Shown: positions 28,405 to 37,278, numbered from the stretch's first letter. The stretch: 64,000 bases of DNA from Chryseobacterium sp. CH21 (GCF_004119445.1 NZ_QICI01000048.1:1-64000), one strand, 5' to 3'. The notes: generated by a model from the letters alone, not told the origin. Numbers and translations are program-made.

Positions 28405-29421
28405 ATGATCATGTCAAAAATTGAAAACAACAACCCAATGACTGCTGAAGAGGTTTTAAGACTTAGAACTGTAAAAGCAAAATCATCTGAAAAACCATCA
28501 GCTATTGAAAAATTATTCAACCAGGCTCCGGCTATGGAAACTATTAACGGAAGAACTTTTCCTAAAGGGATGAAAACTATAGGAATGCCTATGGACGAAA
28601 AAACAGCAGAAAACAGATCTCTGGAAACTGACCATTTCTACCCTACCCATGCTGATTTTGAATACAATCCCAAACTGGAACCTAAAAAAGACCGAAAACC
28701 TAAGTTCATTGAAAGAGATTCTTTCCTGACTCCGGAAAATGCACGAACTATTTTTGGAGCAGATCAAAGAAAGGTATATAATTCTACAGCCTATCCGTGG
28801 AGATGTGTAGGAAGAGTAGAAAGTTCTTTAGGATCAGGAAGCGGCGTGATGATCGGGCCAAGACACCTCCTTACCTGTTCTCATATTGTAGACTGGAAGC
28901 CCAATAATACAACAGGATGGCTGAAATTCACGCCAATGTATTATAACGGAAGTGCTCCGTACGGAACGGCTTGGGGTACACTAACCTATTACAAGTATAA
29001 AGTAGCTGGCCCTACCATCGACTCTACAGAAATCCAATATGATTATGTAGTGATTGTCTTAGACAGACCTATCGGAAACAGTACAGGCTGGTTAGGCTCA
29101 AAATCATACTCTGACTCATGGGATGGAGGTGCTTACTGGACTCACGCAGGATATCCGGGAGACCTTACAGGAACGCAAAGACCAACCTACCAAACGGGAA
29201 TTGCTCTGGATGGAGACTTCTGGAGTGCAGATGACAACGAAAGCATGAGCCATAAAGCAGATATATGGCCTGGACAAAGCGGAGGCCCTTTCTGGGGATA
29301 TTGGGACGGTTCTCCATATGCTGTGGCTACTCAAAGCGCGCATAATCCAAGTGATAATTTTGCAAGTGGCGGCTCAGATTTAGTCAACCTGGTCATCCGA
29401 GCGAGAAATGAACATCCTTAA
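28405..29421 (+). CDS. Trypsin-like serine peptidase (S1B/V8-like)
   Basis: A 338-residue protein with a full catalytic triad: H160 (LTCSHIVDW), D213 (QYDYVVIVLD) and S292 (WPGQSGGPFWG). The chymotrypsin fold spans about residues 128-335. The first about 125 residues are hydrophilic, without a signal peptide, and may be a pro-region (SAIEKLFNQ, TINGRTFPKG). Start is ATG at 28405 or 28411. It follows the caspase-like gene and shares its leader element. The pairing could be a protease cascade in which one activates the other. That is inference; substrate unknown. Confidence 0.85.
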   Translation: MIMSKIENNNPMTAEEVLRLRTVKAKSSEKPSAIEKLFNQAPAMETINGRTFPKGMKTIGMPMDEKTAENRSLETDHFYPTHADFEYNPKLEPKKDRKPKFIERDSFLTPENARTIFGADQRKVYNSTAYPWRCVGRVESSLGSGSGVMIGPRHLLTCSHIVDWKPNNTTGWLKFTPMYYNGSAPYGTAWGTLTYYKYKVAGPTIDSTEIQYDYVVIVLDRPIGNSTGWLGSKSYSDSWDGGAYWTHAGYPGDLTGTQRPTYQTGIALDGDFWSADDNESMSHKADIWPGQSGGPFWGYWDGSPYAVATQSAHNPSDNFASGGSDLVNLVIRARNEHP

Positions 29422-29444
29422 TTTATTTTTTTAGTTTCAATAAG

Positions 29445-29471
29445 ATCCCGCCTTTAAAGGCGGGATTTTTA
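29445..29471 (+). terminator. Rho-independent terminator
   Basis: ATCCCGCCTTT (29445-29455) followed directly by AAAGGCGGGAT (29456-29466) and a T run. It ends the peptidase pair. Confidence 0.88.
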
Positions 29472-29542
29472 TATTATTCAAATTTAGCTCTGCTATAATT
29501 TTCATTTTTAAGTAATCTTTTTCTGTATTCTCAATATTTTAA

Positions 29543-29550
29543 TACATTTG
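29543..29550 (+). promoter_or_regulatory. TAnnTTTG -7 box
   Basis: TACATTTG, 17 bp before the ATG at 29568, starting the 29568-31471 gene run. Confidence 0.5.
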
Positions 29551-29567
29551 TTTAAAACATATTTCAG

Positions 29568-30077
29568 ATGAATTTCGAGCAGATCAATTTACACCTTGAA
29601 GCTTACAAAGAACATGACCAGATTCTGGACGCCGCAAAATACCTGATCCATTCTTTTGATCTTGAGCATGAAAACTTTGCAGGGTTTGGATTTAGGCAGG
29701 AACTGTCTCCTACCTCAATGCTTCTTACAGCAGAAGGCGATCTGGGAGGGCCACAAACGGTCATGATCCCAAGAAATTTATTTGATTTTGACCTGAACCT
29801 TGTTCTGAATATGGTGGCTCACGAAATGCTCCATGTAAGACAAAAAGCTCCTGGAAATGTCATTGAAGACAAAAATGAAAGAGAATTTCAGGCGTATTAT
29901 GAGATGCTTTTTCATAAAGTTTTCCCACAGATACCTGAAGTTTCAGATTTTCATAAAAAATTCTTCGGCGGCAAAGCTCTGGAATATTACAAAAGAATGG
30001 GTGAAGGTTCCATGTTACAACAAAAATATGCAGAACAGAAAACAGAAGTAGAACATTTAATCAACGAATTACCATGA
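29568..30077 (+). CDS. Putative small zinc metalloprotein with HExxH motif
   Basis: A 169-residue cytosolic protein with HEMLH at residues 85-89 in NMVAHEMLHVRQK, and acidic residues in NEREFQAYYEMLF that could supply a third ligand, as in minimal zinc peptidases. I do not recognise a named family. It overlaps the csaA gene by 4 bp and heads a run of four small housekeeping genes. Catalytic activity is a motif-based inference. Confidence 0.6.
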   Translation: MNFEQINLHLEAYKEHDQILDAAKYLIHSFDLEHENFAGFGFRQELSPTSMLLTAEGDLGGPQTVMIPRNLFDFDLNLVLNMVAHEMLHVRQKAPGNVIEDKNEREFQAYYEMLFHKVFPQIPEVSDFHKKFFGGKALEYYKRMGEGSMLQQKYAEQKTEVEHLINELP

Positions 30078-30421
30078 CAGTAAAACCAGACATCACCTGG
30101 GCAGATTTTGAAAAGATAGACATCAGATGCGGAACCATAATCTCTGTGAATGATTTTGAAAAGGCAAGAAATCCTTCTTACCAGCTGGAGATCGACTTCG
30201 GGGATTTAGGAATCAGAAAATCATCTGCACAAATTACTTCTCTTTATGAAAAAGAAGAACTTGTAGGAAAACAGATTTTAGCTGTTGTCAATTTCCCTAA
30301 AAAACAGATTGCCAATTTCTTCAGTGAATGTCTTGTGCTGGGATTATATGGTGAGGATAAAAAAGATGTTACGCTTTCAGCCCCTTCATTACCCACAAAA
30401 AACGGAATGCAGGTAGGATAG
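30074..30421 (+). CDS. csaA: CsaA-like tRNA-binding domain protein
   Basis: A 115-residue single tRNA-binding OB-fold (residues about 8-113: FEKIDIRCGTIISVNDFEKA, and KSSAQITSLYEKEELVGKQI). CsaA dimers bind tRNA or act as export chaperone-like factors. The length is right for the family. It overlaps the preceding gene by 4 bp and the following exonuclease gene starts 18 bp on. Confidence 0.88.
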   Translation: MTVKPDITWADFEKIDIRCGTIISVNDFEKARNPSYQLEIDFGDLGIRKSSAQITSLYEKEELVGKQILAVVNFPKKQIANFFSECLVLGLYGEDKKDVTLSAPSLPTKNGMQVG

Positions 30422-30439
30422 ACACCTAACAAAACACAT

Positions 30440-31141
30440 ATGATACAGAACATACCTTTAGAAAAAGTTTTATTCCTTGATATCGAGACCGTTCCACAGG
30501 CCGGATCATGGGATGATTTATCCGAAACCGATCAGCATCTCTGGGATAAAAAAACAAAATTTCAGAGAAAAGACGATGTCTCTGCAGAAGAATTTTATAA
30601 CAGAGCCGGTATTATGGCTGAGTTTGGAAAAATCATCTGCATTACCATCGGAATGGTTGAAAAGAATGAAACATTAAAAATAAAAAGCTTTTCCGGGCAC
30701 GATGAAAAGAAAATGCTTCAGGAATTTGGAGAAATATTCAACAGTCCAAGGCTTTATAATGTCATTCTCTGTGCTCATAACGGAAAGGAATTTGATTTTC
30801 CCTGGATTGCCAGACGATATCTTATCAATGGAATGCAACCTCCTGCTCCATTCCAGATGTTCGGAAAAAAACCATGGGAGATTCCTCACATAGACACTAT
30901 GGAACTGTGGAAGTTCGGGGATTATAAAAGTTTTGTATCGCTTGAACTACTGGCTCATGTCTTTGGAATTCCCACTCCGAAAGATGATATTGACGGCTCA
31001 ATGGTTTCATCAATTTACTACATAGAAAAAGACTTGCAGAGAATTGTTGACTATTGTGAAAAAGATGTCTTAACTTTGGCAAATATTTTCCGACGTATGC
31101 GCCAGGAAGATTTGTTGAAAAGGAATATCAATCTAGATTAA
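30440..31141 (+). CDS. PolB-type 3'-5' exonuclease
   Basis: A 233-residue DEDD exonuclease with Exo I (LFLDIETVPQ), Exo II (ILCAHNGKEFDFPWI) and Exo III (IVDYCEKDVLTLA) motifs. It matches the stand-alone exonuclease related to the proofreading domain of family B DNA polymerases. It acts in the cytosol on nucleic acid 3' ends; the physiological substrate is unknown. It is 3 bp upstream of the DUF59 gene. Confidence 0.85.
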   Translation: MIQNIPLEKVLFLDIETVPQAGSWDDLSETDQHLWDKKTKFQRKDDVSAEEFYNRAGIMAEFGKIICITIGMVEKNETLKIKSFSGHDEKKMLQEFGEIFNSPRLYNVILCAHNGKEFDFPWIARRYLINGMQPPAPFQMFGKKPWEIPHIDTMELWKFGDYKSFVSLELLAHVFGIPTPKDDIDGSMVSSIYYIEKDLQRIVDYCEKDVLTLANIFRRMRQEDLLKRNINLD

Positions 31142-31144
31142 AAA

Positions 31145-31471
31145 ATGAAATTTACAGACGATCAAATTGCTGACATTGGTGAGGAAATCATTGGTGTGCT
31201 AAAAACCGTATATGACCCCGAAATTCCCGTAGATATCTACGAATTAGGGCTGATTTACGATGTCCAGATCTCCGATGATGCTGACGTAAAAATTATAATG
31301 ACCCTTACTACTCCCAACTGTCCTGTTGCAGAAACACTTCCTCAGGAAGTAAAAGATAAAGTAGCTGAAGTAGAGAACGTAAAAAGTGTAGATTTAGAGC
31401 TTACTTTCGAACCTAGCTGGAATAAGGATATGATGAGCGAAGAGGCAAAGTTTGAGCTGGGAATGCTTTAA
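31145..31471 (+). CDS. DUF59/MIP18-type metal-sulfur cluster assembly factor
   Basis: A 108-residue DUF59 protein (VLKTVYDPEIPVDIYELGLI; TLTTPNCPVAETLPQEV with the conserved cysteine). Bacterial members (SufT/PaaD-like) help assemble or insert Fe-S clusters. No suf genes are adjacent in this window. The C-terminal SWNKDMMSEEAKFELGML is typical of the family. Confidence 0.9.
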   Translation: MKFTDDQIADIGEEIIGVLKTVYDPEIPVDIYELGLIYDVQISDDADVKIIMTLTTPNCPVAETLPQEVKDKVAEVENVKSVDLELTFEPSWNKDMMSEEAKFELGML

Positions 31472-31490
31472 ATAGTACCTTTAACAATAT

Positions 31491-31526
31491 AAAACCCCCG
31501 AAAGAATTCTTTCGGGGGTTTTGTTT
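31491..31526. terminator. Bidirectional rho-independent terminator
   Basis: A perfect 16-bp inverted repeat (31491-31506 and 31507-31522) with a CCCCCG core, A-rich on the left and T-rich on the right, between convergent genes. Confidence 0.9.
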
Positions 31527-32363
31527 TTAAATATCTTTTGCTATTTCTTTTCCTTCTCTCCTGCTCCACTCACTCCATGAACCTACATAAAGGTCAGGCA
31601 TTGGAAATCCGGCATAATCCAAAGCTAGAATAGTATGACAAGCAGTAACTCCCGATCCACAATGAATAATCAGATGCTCAGACTTGTTTTCTAATAACTG
31701 CTTATATTTTTCTTTTAAAACATCTGGCTTCAGAAAGTTTCCGTTTTCATCAAGATTTTCAGAAAAAGGAATATTAATTGCCCCCGGAATATGTCCGGCG
31801 ACCAGATCAATAGGTTCAGATTCACCTTTATAGCGATAAGCATCTCTCACATCAACAACCGTAGAAGAACCGTTTTTTAATTCATTTTCAACAACTTCCA
31901 GACTAGATACAGGAAGACTCCAGTTGTCTTTTTTAATTAAAGTAGCTATATCAAAGATTTCTTCCCCAGAAGAAAACTCTAAACCTGCTTTTTCTGCCGC
32001 CTGCATTCCGCCATCTAGAACCTGAACATTTTCAATTCCAAAAGATCTTAACATCCACCATGCTCTTGCTGCTGCATTGGAAGCATTTTTATCATCATAC
32101 ACAACAACATGAGAATTTTCAGCAATTCCAAGATTTGAAAGGGTTTCAGCAAATTTTTCTACAGAAGGAAGCGGATGTCTGCCTCCGAAAGCTGCATTTT
32201 CTCCTATCTCAGCCAGATCATTATCCAGATCAATAAATCTGGCTCCTTTAATGTGTTTTTCAAGATAATTCTTCTTTACGTCTTTTCCAGTTCTGGCATC
32301 AAGAATAACAAGATTTTCTGTTGGAATATTTTTGAGTTCGGATGATAAGATGATTGGAGACAT
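31527..32363 (-). CDS. Sulfurtransferase (3-mercaptopyruvate/thiosulfate type, two rhodanese domains)
   Basis: A 278-residue protein of two rhodanese domains: an inactive N-terminal one (VILDARTGKDVKKNYLEKHI) and an active C-terminal one with C235 in the loop CGSGVTA. This loop sequence is that of 3-mercaptopyruvate sulfurtransferases rather than thiosulfate rhodaneses. It moves sulfur from mercaptopyruvate to thiols or cyanide in the cytosol. Single gene on this strand. Confidence 0.9.
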   Translation of the reverse strand: MSPIILSSELKNIPTENLVILDARTGKDVKKNYLEKHIKGARFIDLDNDLAEIGENAAFGGRHPLPSVEKFAETLSNLGIAENSHVVVYDDKNASNAAARAWWMLRSFGIENVQVLDGGMQAAEKAGLEFSSGEEIFDIATLIKKDNWSLPVSSLEVVENELKNGSSTVVDVRDAYRYKGESEPIDLVAGHIPGAINIPFSENLDENGNFLKPDVLKEKYKQLLENKSEHLIIHCGSGVTACHTILALDYAGFPMPDLYVGSWSEWSRREGKEIAKDI

Positions 32364-32438
32364 TTTGTTGATTTTGGTTTAGTTTTAAATTTGATTCTGA
32401 ATATCAATTATATTTAAATACATGCACTTCATTTGTAT

Positions 32439-32504
32439 TTTGTCATTCCATAGGAATCTCTACACATATTTTTAATAGAGTATGGATTCCTATGGAATGA
32501 CAAA
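32439..32504. repeat. 20-bp perfect inverted repeat in an intergenic region (REP/MITE-like)
   Basis: Arms 32439-32458 and 32485-32504 are perfect complements containing TGTCATTCCATAGGAATC, with a 26-nt loop. Neither arm is followed by a strong T run, and the CATTCC/GGAATG form resembles intergenic REP-type repeats found in Bacteroidota. It lies between two minus-strand genes. Confidence 0.6.
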
Positions 32505-32554
32505 TTTAGCTATGGACATCAAAGCTCCATGTATGAAACTTATAATTATTCTTC

Positions 32555-33403
32555 TTAAAAATGAAAAATATCCTTCGCCTTGTTATAAGAGCTTTCAAAG
32601 TTCAGAAGATTCAGTTTATGCTCTGCTTTTTCAACACTCATAAAGTTGATAACCTGTTCCGTAGGCATATTTCCCACAAGATCATCCTTAGCCATAGGAC
32701 ATCCTCCGATTCCTTTGATAGCACTGTCAAATCTTCTGCAGCCTTTATCGTAAGCCGCTTTTAATTTTGAGTAAGAATCTTCATAACGGTTATGAAAATG
32801 TCCCCCGAAGTTAATCTCCGGATATTTTGAAGGTATTTTTTCAAACAAAAGAGCAATCGTTTCCGGAGTTGCTACTCCGGTAGTATCTGATAATAAGATA
32901 TCTTTCACTCCGATGTCAGAGAATCTTTGTGCCCACTGGTCAACATCTTCCCATTTCCACATTTCACCATATGGGTTTCCAAAAGCCATAGAGAAGTAGA
33001 TATTAAGCTGTTTTCCTTCGCTTTTTACCAGGTCAAGCATTTTAATGATTTCATCAAAAGCTTCTTCCTGGCTTTTATTGGTATTTCTGTGCTGAAAAGT
33101 TTCGGAAATAGAAAACGGGAACCCCAGAATATCTACCGACTGGTGTTTCAACGCTTTTTCTGCACCTCTATAGTTACCAATGATGGCAGAAAATTTAGTC
33201 TTGGAACGTGATTTATCGATATTTTTGGCTACCTCATCAGAGTCGGCCATCTGCGGAATCGCTTTCGGAGAAACAAAACTCAGACAATCCAATACATCAA
33301 AGCCAACATCCATCAAGGAGTTGATATAATCTATTTTTTTATCGGTAGGGATAAATTCTCCCCATCCCTGCATAGCATCTCTAGGACATTCGGTAAGAAA
33401 CAT
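32555..33403 (-). CDS. mvaB: Hydroxymethylglutaryl-CoA lyase
   Basis: A 282-residue TIM-barrel enzyme that splits HMG-CoA into acetoacetate and acetyl-CoA in leucine breakdown. Visible motifs are the N-terminal LTECPRDAMQGW (catalytic Arg and metal Asp), LLSDTTGVATPE, the metal-binding FGGHFHNRYEDS, and the catalytic-loop signature GIGGCPMAKDDLVGNMPTE with its cysteine. The length is normal. It is a lone gene; other leucine-degradation genes are not nearby. Confidence 0.92.
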   Translation of the reverse strand: MFLTECPRDAMQGWGEFIPTDKKIDYINSLMDVGFDVLDCLSFVSPKAIPQMADSDEVAKNIDKSRSKTKFSAIIGNYRGAEKALKHQSVDILGFPFSISETFQHRNTNKSQEEAFDEIIKMLDLVKSEGKQLNIYFSMAFGNPYGEMWKWEDVDQWAQRFSDIGVKDILLSDTTGVATPETIALLFEKIPSKYPEINFGGHFHNRYEDSYSKLKAAYDKGCRRFDSAIKGIGGCPMAKDDLVGNMPTEQVINFMSVEKAEHKLNLLNFESSYNKAKDIFHF

Positions 33404-33563
33404 TGTTACTTTTTGATTTTCTCAAATATAATAAAACTAAACTACTTAGTATACTGTACATACAAAGCTAACACTATTTTGATTTTCAAAGATTTATATC
33501 TGATTAATAATTTCAATAACTGATATTAAATCGCAAATAATGTATTCTCAGCATCAAATTTGC

Positions 33564-33571
33564 TAACTTTG
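33564..33571 (+). promoter_or_regulatory. TAnnTTTG -7 box
   Basis: TAACTTTG, 19 bp before the pepT ATG at 33591, matches the Bacteroidota consensus and implies a short leader. Confidence 0.55.
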
Positions 33572-33590
33572 TTAAAATTTATGATATCTG

Positions 33591-34838
33591 ATGAGTACAA
33601 TAGAATTCAACCCATTGTGGAAAGAAAAATTACTGAACCGTTTTCTTAGCTATGTAAAAATATATTCAACCAGCGATGCAGAAAGTGAAACTACTCCTTC
33701 TACTCCGCGCCAGTGGGATATTGCCAATTATATTACTGAAGAACTGAAGACCATCGGTCTTGAGGATGTTTCAATAGACAGTAACGGTTATATTATGGGT
33801 TATGTTCCTTCTAACCTTGAAAACAATGACAGACCTACGATCGGGTTTATTTCACACTATGATACTTCACCAGACTTCAGCGGAGAAAATGTAAAACCTC
33901 AGGTTTGGGAAAACTATGACGGAAATGACCTTGTGTTGAACCAGGCAACAGGATTCACTTTATCTCCTTCAAGATTTGAAAGCTTAAAAAAATATATCGG
34001 TCAGACATTAATTACCACTGACGGAACGACTCTTCTTGGTGCTGATGACAAAGCAGGCTGTGCAGAAATTGTAACTGCTGCTGAATATCTTATTGCTCAT
34101 CCTGAGATCAAACATGGAAGAATTGCCATAGGATTTACTCCGGATGAAGAAATCGGAAGAGGAGCTCACAAGTTTGATGTCACTAAATTTGGCGCAGAAT
34201 GGGCTTATACCATGGACGGTGGAGAAGTTGGAGAATTAGAATATGAAAACTTTAATGCTGCCGGAGCTGTAGTAAAAATCCATGGATTGAGCGTTCACCC
34301 AGGTTATGCTTACGGAAAAATGATCAATGCGGCTCTTTTAGCTGCGGAATTTGCTCAAATGCTTCCTGCCAACGAAACTCCTTCAACAACAAAAGGTTTT
34401 GACGGATTCTATCACTTAATGGATATTACAGCAGATATCTCCGAAGCAAAACTTCAATACATCATCCGTGATCATGACGCAGATAAATTTGAAGCCAGAA
34501 AGAAATTCATGGAAGGAAAAGTAGCTGAATTCAACCAAAAACATGGTGAAGGAACTGCTGAAGTGGAAATCAAAGAGCAATACAGAAATATGAAGCAGCA
34601 GTTTGAAGGTAAAATGCACATTGTAGATCTTGCTGCAAAAGCAATGACTGAAGCTGGTATAGAGCCTAAGATCAAAGCCATCAGAGGAGGAACAGATGGA
34701 GCTCAGCTTTCTTATATGGGACTTCCATGCCCGAATATCTTCGCTGGAGGAATCAATTTCCACGGACCTTACGAATATGTAGCTCTGGAAAGCATGGAGA
34801 AAGCAACTGAAGTAATTATTAATATTGTAAAAGCTTAA
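33591..34838 (+). CDS. pepT: Tripeptide aminopeptidase (peptidase T)
   Basis: A 415-residue M20B peptidase that frees N-terminal residues from tripeptides in the cytosol. Zinc ligands and catalytic residues sit in FISHYDTSPDFS, LLGADDKAGCAEI, GFTPDEEIGRGAHKF and TMDGGEVGELEYENFNA, with the late GGTDGAQLSYMGLPCPNIFAGGINFHGPYE. The length is that of E. coli PepT. The next gene starts 6 bp later and may be cotranscribed. Confidence 0.95.
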   Translation: MSTIEFNPLWKEKLLNRFLSYVKIYSTSDAESETTPSTPRQWDIANYITEELKTIGLEDVSIDSNGYIMGYVPSNLENNDRPTIGFISHYDTSPDFSGENVKPQVWENYDGNDLVLNQATGFTLSPSRFESLKKYIGQTLITTDGTTLLGADDKAGCAEIVTAAEYLIAHPEIKHGRIAIGFTPDEEIGRGAHKFDVTKFGAEWAYTMDGGEVGELEYENFNAAGAVVKIHGLSVHPGYAYGKMINAALLAAEFAQMLPANETPSTTKGFDGFYHLMDITADISEAKLQYIIRDHDADKFEARKKFMEGKVAEFNQKHGEGTAEVEIKEQYRNMKQQFEGKMHIVDLAAKAMTEAGIEPKIKAIRGGTDGAQLSYMGLPCPNIFAGGINFHGPYEYVALESMEKATEVIINIVKA

Positions 34839-34844
34839 TAAATC

Positions 34845-35411
34845 ATGAAAAAGGTCTTAGCATCAGCATTCATTTTCACTTTTATTTTCGGCAGTGCCCA
34901 GGTTTCTGAATTTCAGAGGGCAGATTCCCGCTATGAGAGAAAGAAAACGGCTCTGTATAACAAATATCCTAAGCCTAATGATTTGAGAACGAAGAAAGAA
35001 TGGCTATTAACAGAGGATAAAATCGCTGCTTACAAAGAGACTTTGGATAAGGCCTCTCTTGACGATAAGAAAATGATCGCAGCAAATCCTCCTGTAAAAA
35101 CAAAAGTTACTAAAGAAGCGGAATATGATAAGGGTAAAGCAGCTTTCCAAAAGCAATTATCCGAAGCTGTTAATCTTAATTTTTTAAATTTTTATTCGGA
35201 TTCTTATAAAGTAACAATGACCTTTGTGGTGGATTCTAAAGGAAATGCCCTTGATCCTAGTGTAAAAGGGAATAATGAGGATGTAAATGCCTTCATTGAA
35301 GCTGCTTTTTACAGAATCCGAGAGAAAGGAAAATGGAAACCCGCAGAAGACAAAGGAAAACCTGTATCTTCTACTGTTTCTCTCCCTTTAACATTCGTTT
35401 TTAAGAAATAA
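34845..35411 (+). CDS. Exported protein with TonB-like C-terminal region
   Basis: A 188-residue protein with a Sec signal peptide (VLASAFIFTFIFGSAQV). The last about 70 residues (VTMTFVVDSKGNALDPSVKG to PVSSTVSLPLTFVFKK) resemble the C-terminal domain of TonB-type energy transducers, but there is no N-terminal anchor that remains after cleavage. It follows pepT by 6 bp. Function unknown. Confidence 0.65.
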   Translation: MKKVLASAFIFTFIFGSAQVSEFQRADSRYERKKTALYNKYPKPNDLRTKKEWLLTEDKIAAYKETLDKASLDDKKMIAANPPVKTKVTKEAEYDKGKAAFQKQLSEAVNLNFLNFYSDSYKVTMTFVVDSKGNALDPSVKGNNEDVNAFIEAAFYRIREKGKWKPAEDKGKPVSSTVSLPLTFVFKK

Positions 35412-35415
35412 TATC

Positions 35416-35446
35416 AAAACCCGCTCTTGTGAAAGCGGGTTTTTCT
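35416..35446 (+). terminator. Rho-independent terminator
   Basis: AAAACCCGCT (35416-35425) pairs with AGCGGGTTTT (35434-35443), loop 8 nt, followed by T. Confidence 0.85.
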
Positions 35447-35566
35447 TTTTTCATATTCGAATAATGTTACTGAAAATCATTATGTTATTGACAGTAATTT
35501 AATCTAATTCTTTTGTAAGCCTTAAATAATTCTTCTAAATTAGAGAGAAACTTAAAATCACTGCTT

Positions 35567-36874
35567 ATGAAAATGAAATCTAACCACTTCAAAATCAACA
35601 GAAAATTTTATTTTTCTTTTCTTCTTTCAATTTTCTGTTTGTTTCTTTTAACGTCTTGTTCTCAGGATGATCCGGCGGATGCTCCTGCTGAAAAACCCAC
35701 AGAGTCTGTTCAAATGAAGACTTTGGGAAATCTGACTTTACAAAAAAATGTTATTATTCTGAATGATGAATCGGTAAATGCAATTTCTGCTCATAACGAT
35801 GGACAAATTACATTTAGCCGTACTACACCACAAACAGACAGTATTTCCACAGGAACTGTCATTGTGGGAACAAAAGTAGAAGGTGATCAGGTAACTACCA
35901 TCCTTTCAAAAGTGAGTTCTGTTTCTAAGGTCAATAACCAATTCACGGTACAAACATCCAGTGCGAAGCTTGAAGAATTTATTTATAGCGGAACATTAAG
36001 CGGCGTGTATGATCCTTCAGATAAGACGCCCGTTAGTATCAATGGGAAAATGGTAAACTATGTTCCTGTAGAAGGGATGGTTTCCCAGGAAATCAATAGT
36101 AAAATACTTTCTATTGAAGCAAGGAATCTGCAAAAGCAAAAATTAGTTGCTTTCAATCGCTTTAATTTTGATAAAACTTTTTCATTTCCTCTATCTTCGG
36201 CAGGAACATCAAGTGTCAATGTGAAAGGTGGGTTTACTCCAAAAATTGATTATAATATCACATTCTCTTGGGGACATTTATCCGATTTTTATGTCAATTT
36301 CATCATGGATGATATCCAGCTTCAGAGTACTGCCACAATTGTAGGAAGCCTTGGCTATACCGCAAGTACGACAGACTATCTGAATATTCCTATCGTACCT
36401 ATTGTTTTAGGACCTACCGGACTGATCTTAAGCCCTACCATTTCTGCAGGGTCATTTCTTGGGGTACAGGCCACAGGAAAGGTTCAGGGGCAGCTTTTGG
36501 ATCTTGAAGGAAATGCCAACTTTTTGGTAAGTAAAACTCCTGCGATTAATATTAACCTTCAAAAGAAGTCCGATCCTTCGATTACTGGTGTGGAAGGAAA
36601 TCTATCTGCTGAAGCAGGTTTAGAGGCTAAGGGAGCCGTTGGACTGATGTTTATTTATATTCCTATTGCCAATTCCGGATTAAGAGGAAGAGCTTCCGCC
36701 CTTTCGTCTTTGGGACTCACTTTCATTCCTGAAAGAAAAGGGGTATTTTCTGTAAAAGGAAAAATTCAGGCAGATATGTTTTATGGTTTTGGAATTGCTC
36801 CTTTAAGATATGAAGGAACATTCCCACTTTTCAAAAGAGAATATATGCTGTATCAGAAGGATTTCAATTTCTAA
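35567..36874 (+). CDS. Large lipoprotein of unknown function
   Basis: A 435-residue protein with a signal peptide and lipobox (FCLFLLTSCSQDDPADAPAEK). The mature protein is beta-rich, with an alternating pattern and glycine-rich stretches (GPTGLILSPTISAGSFLGVQ; GNLSAEAGLEAKGAVGLMFI). I recognise no family. The acidic DDPADA stretch after the lipobox resembles the export signal that sends Bacteroidota lipoproteins to the surface. Read alone. Confidence 0.6.
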   Translation: MKMKSNHFKINRKFYFSFLLSIFCLFLLTSCSQDDPADAPAEKPTESVQMKTLGNLTLQKNVIILNDESVNAISAHNDGQITFSRTTPQTDSISTGTVIVGTKVEGDQVTTILSKVSSVSKVNNQFTVQTSSAKLEEFIYSGTLSGVYDPSDKTPVSINGKMVNYVPVEGMVSQEINSKILSIEARNLQKQKLVAFNRFNFDKTFSFPLSSAGTSSVNVKGGFTPKIDYNITFSWGHLSDFYVNFIMDDIQLQSTATIVGSLGYTASTTDYLNIPIVPIVLGPTGLILSPTISAGSFLGVQATGKVQGQLLDLEGNANFLVSKTPAININLQKKSDPSITGVEGNLSAEAGLEAKGAVGLMFIYIPIANSGLRGRASALSSLGLTFIPERKGVFSVKGKIQADMFYGFGIAPLRYEGTFPLFKREYMLYQKDFNF

Positions 36875-37029
36875 GACACAACTTTCTATCGATCATAAGA
36901 AGGCCGATCTTGTAGTGGCTTTCTTTGTATAATACGCCTCCATGCAATTCATTTACAATTCATTAGTTATTTTTATTATATTTACAAGAATGTACAATTT
37001 TAAACGATAACATTTAATACCAAATTATC

Positions 37030-37272
37030 ATGAAAACAATGAAAAAACTTTTGAGAAAAGATTTATCTGCAATTCTAGGAAGCGGAAATGGAGGCTGTCA
37101 TATGGGAGGAAACTCTTATAATTGTCAGGACGACTGCCAATGTGCGTGGGGATATGCCTGTGAAATGTATGAAGACGGAAATCCGGGACAGTGCATCGCT
37201 GTAGGTGGTGGTGGAAACCCTGGCGGAGGTGGATGTAATCCTCCTTCTATCTGTGAAGAACAACCTTATTAG
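37030..37272 (+). CDS. Cys-rich bacteriocin-like peptide with GG-type leader
   Basis: An 80-residue product. The N-terminus MKTMKKLLRKDLSAILGSGNGG looks like the leader of Chryseobacterium bacteriocin-like peptides (basic K/R stretch, L-x-x-I-x-G, then GG). The remainder has eight cysteines and a glycine-rich tail (C-x3-C-x-C spacing in QDDCQCAWGYAC, then GNPGQC). A second ATG at 37039 is possible. No transporter or modifying enzyme is next to it. It may be processed at GNGG, but its role as an antimicrobial is not shown. Confidence 0.6.
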   Translation: MKTMKKLLRKDLSAILGSGNGGCHMGGNSYNCQDDCQCAWGYACEMYEDGNPGQCIAVGGGGNPGGGGCNPPSICEEQPY

Positions 37273-37278
37273 TAATAG

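Noticed and set aside
27492..29421. Gasdermin or other pore-former expected beside bacterial caspases
   Set aside because: I looked in both flanks and saw only the two-component operon and housekeeping genes. The pair cannot be called a gasdermin system.
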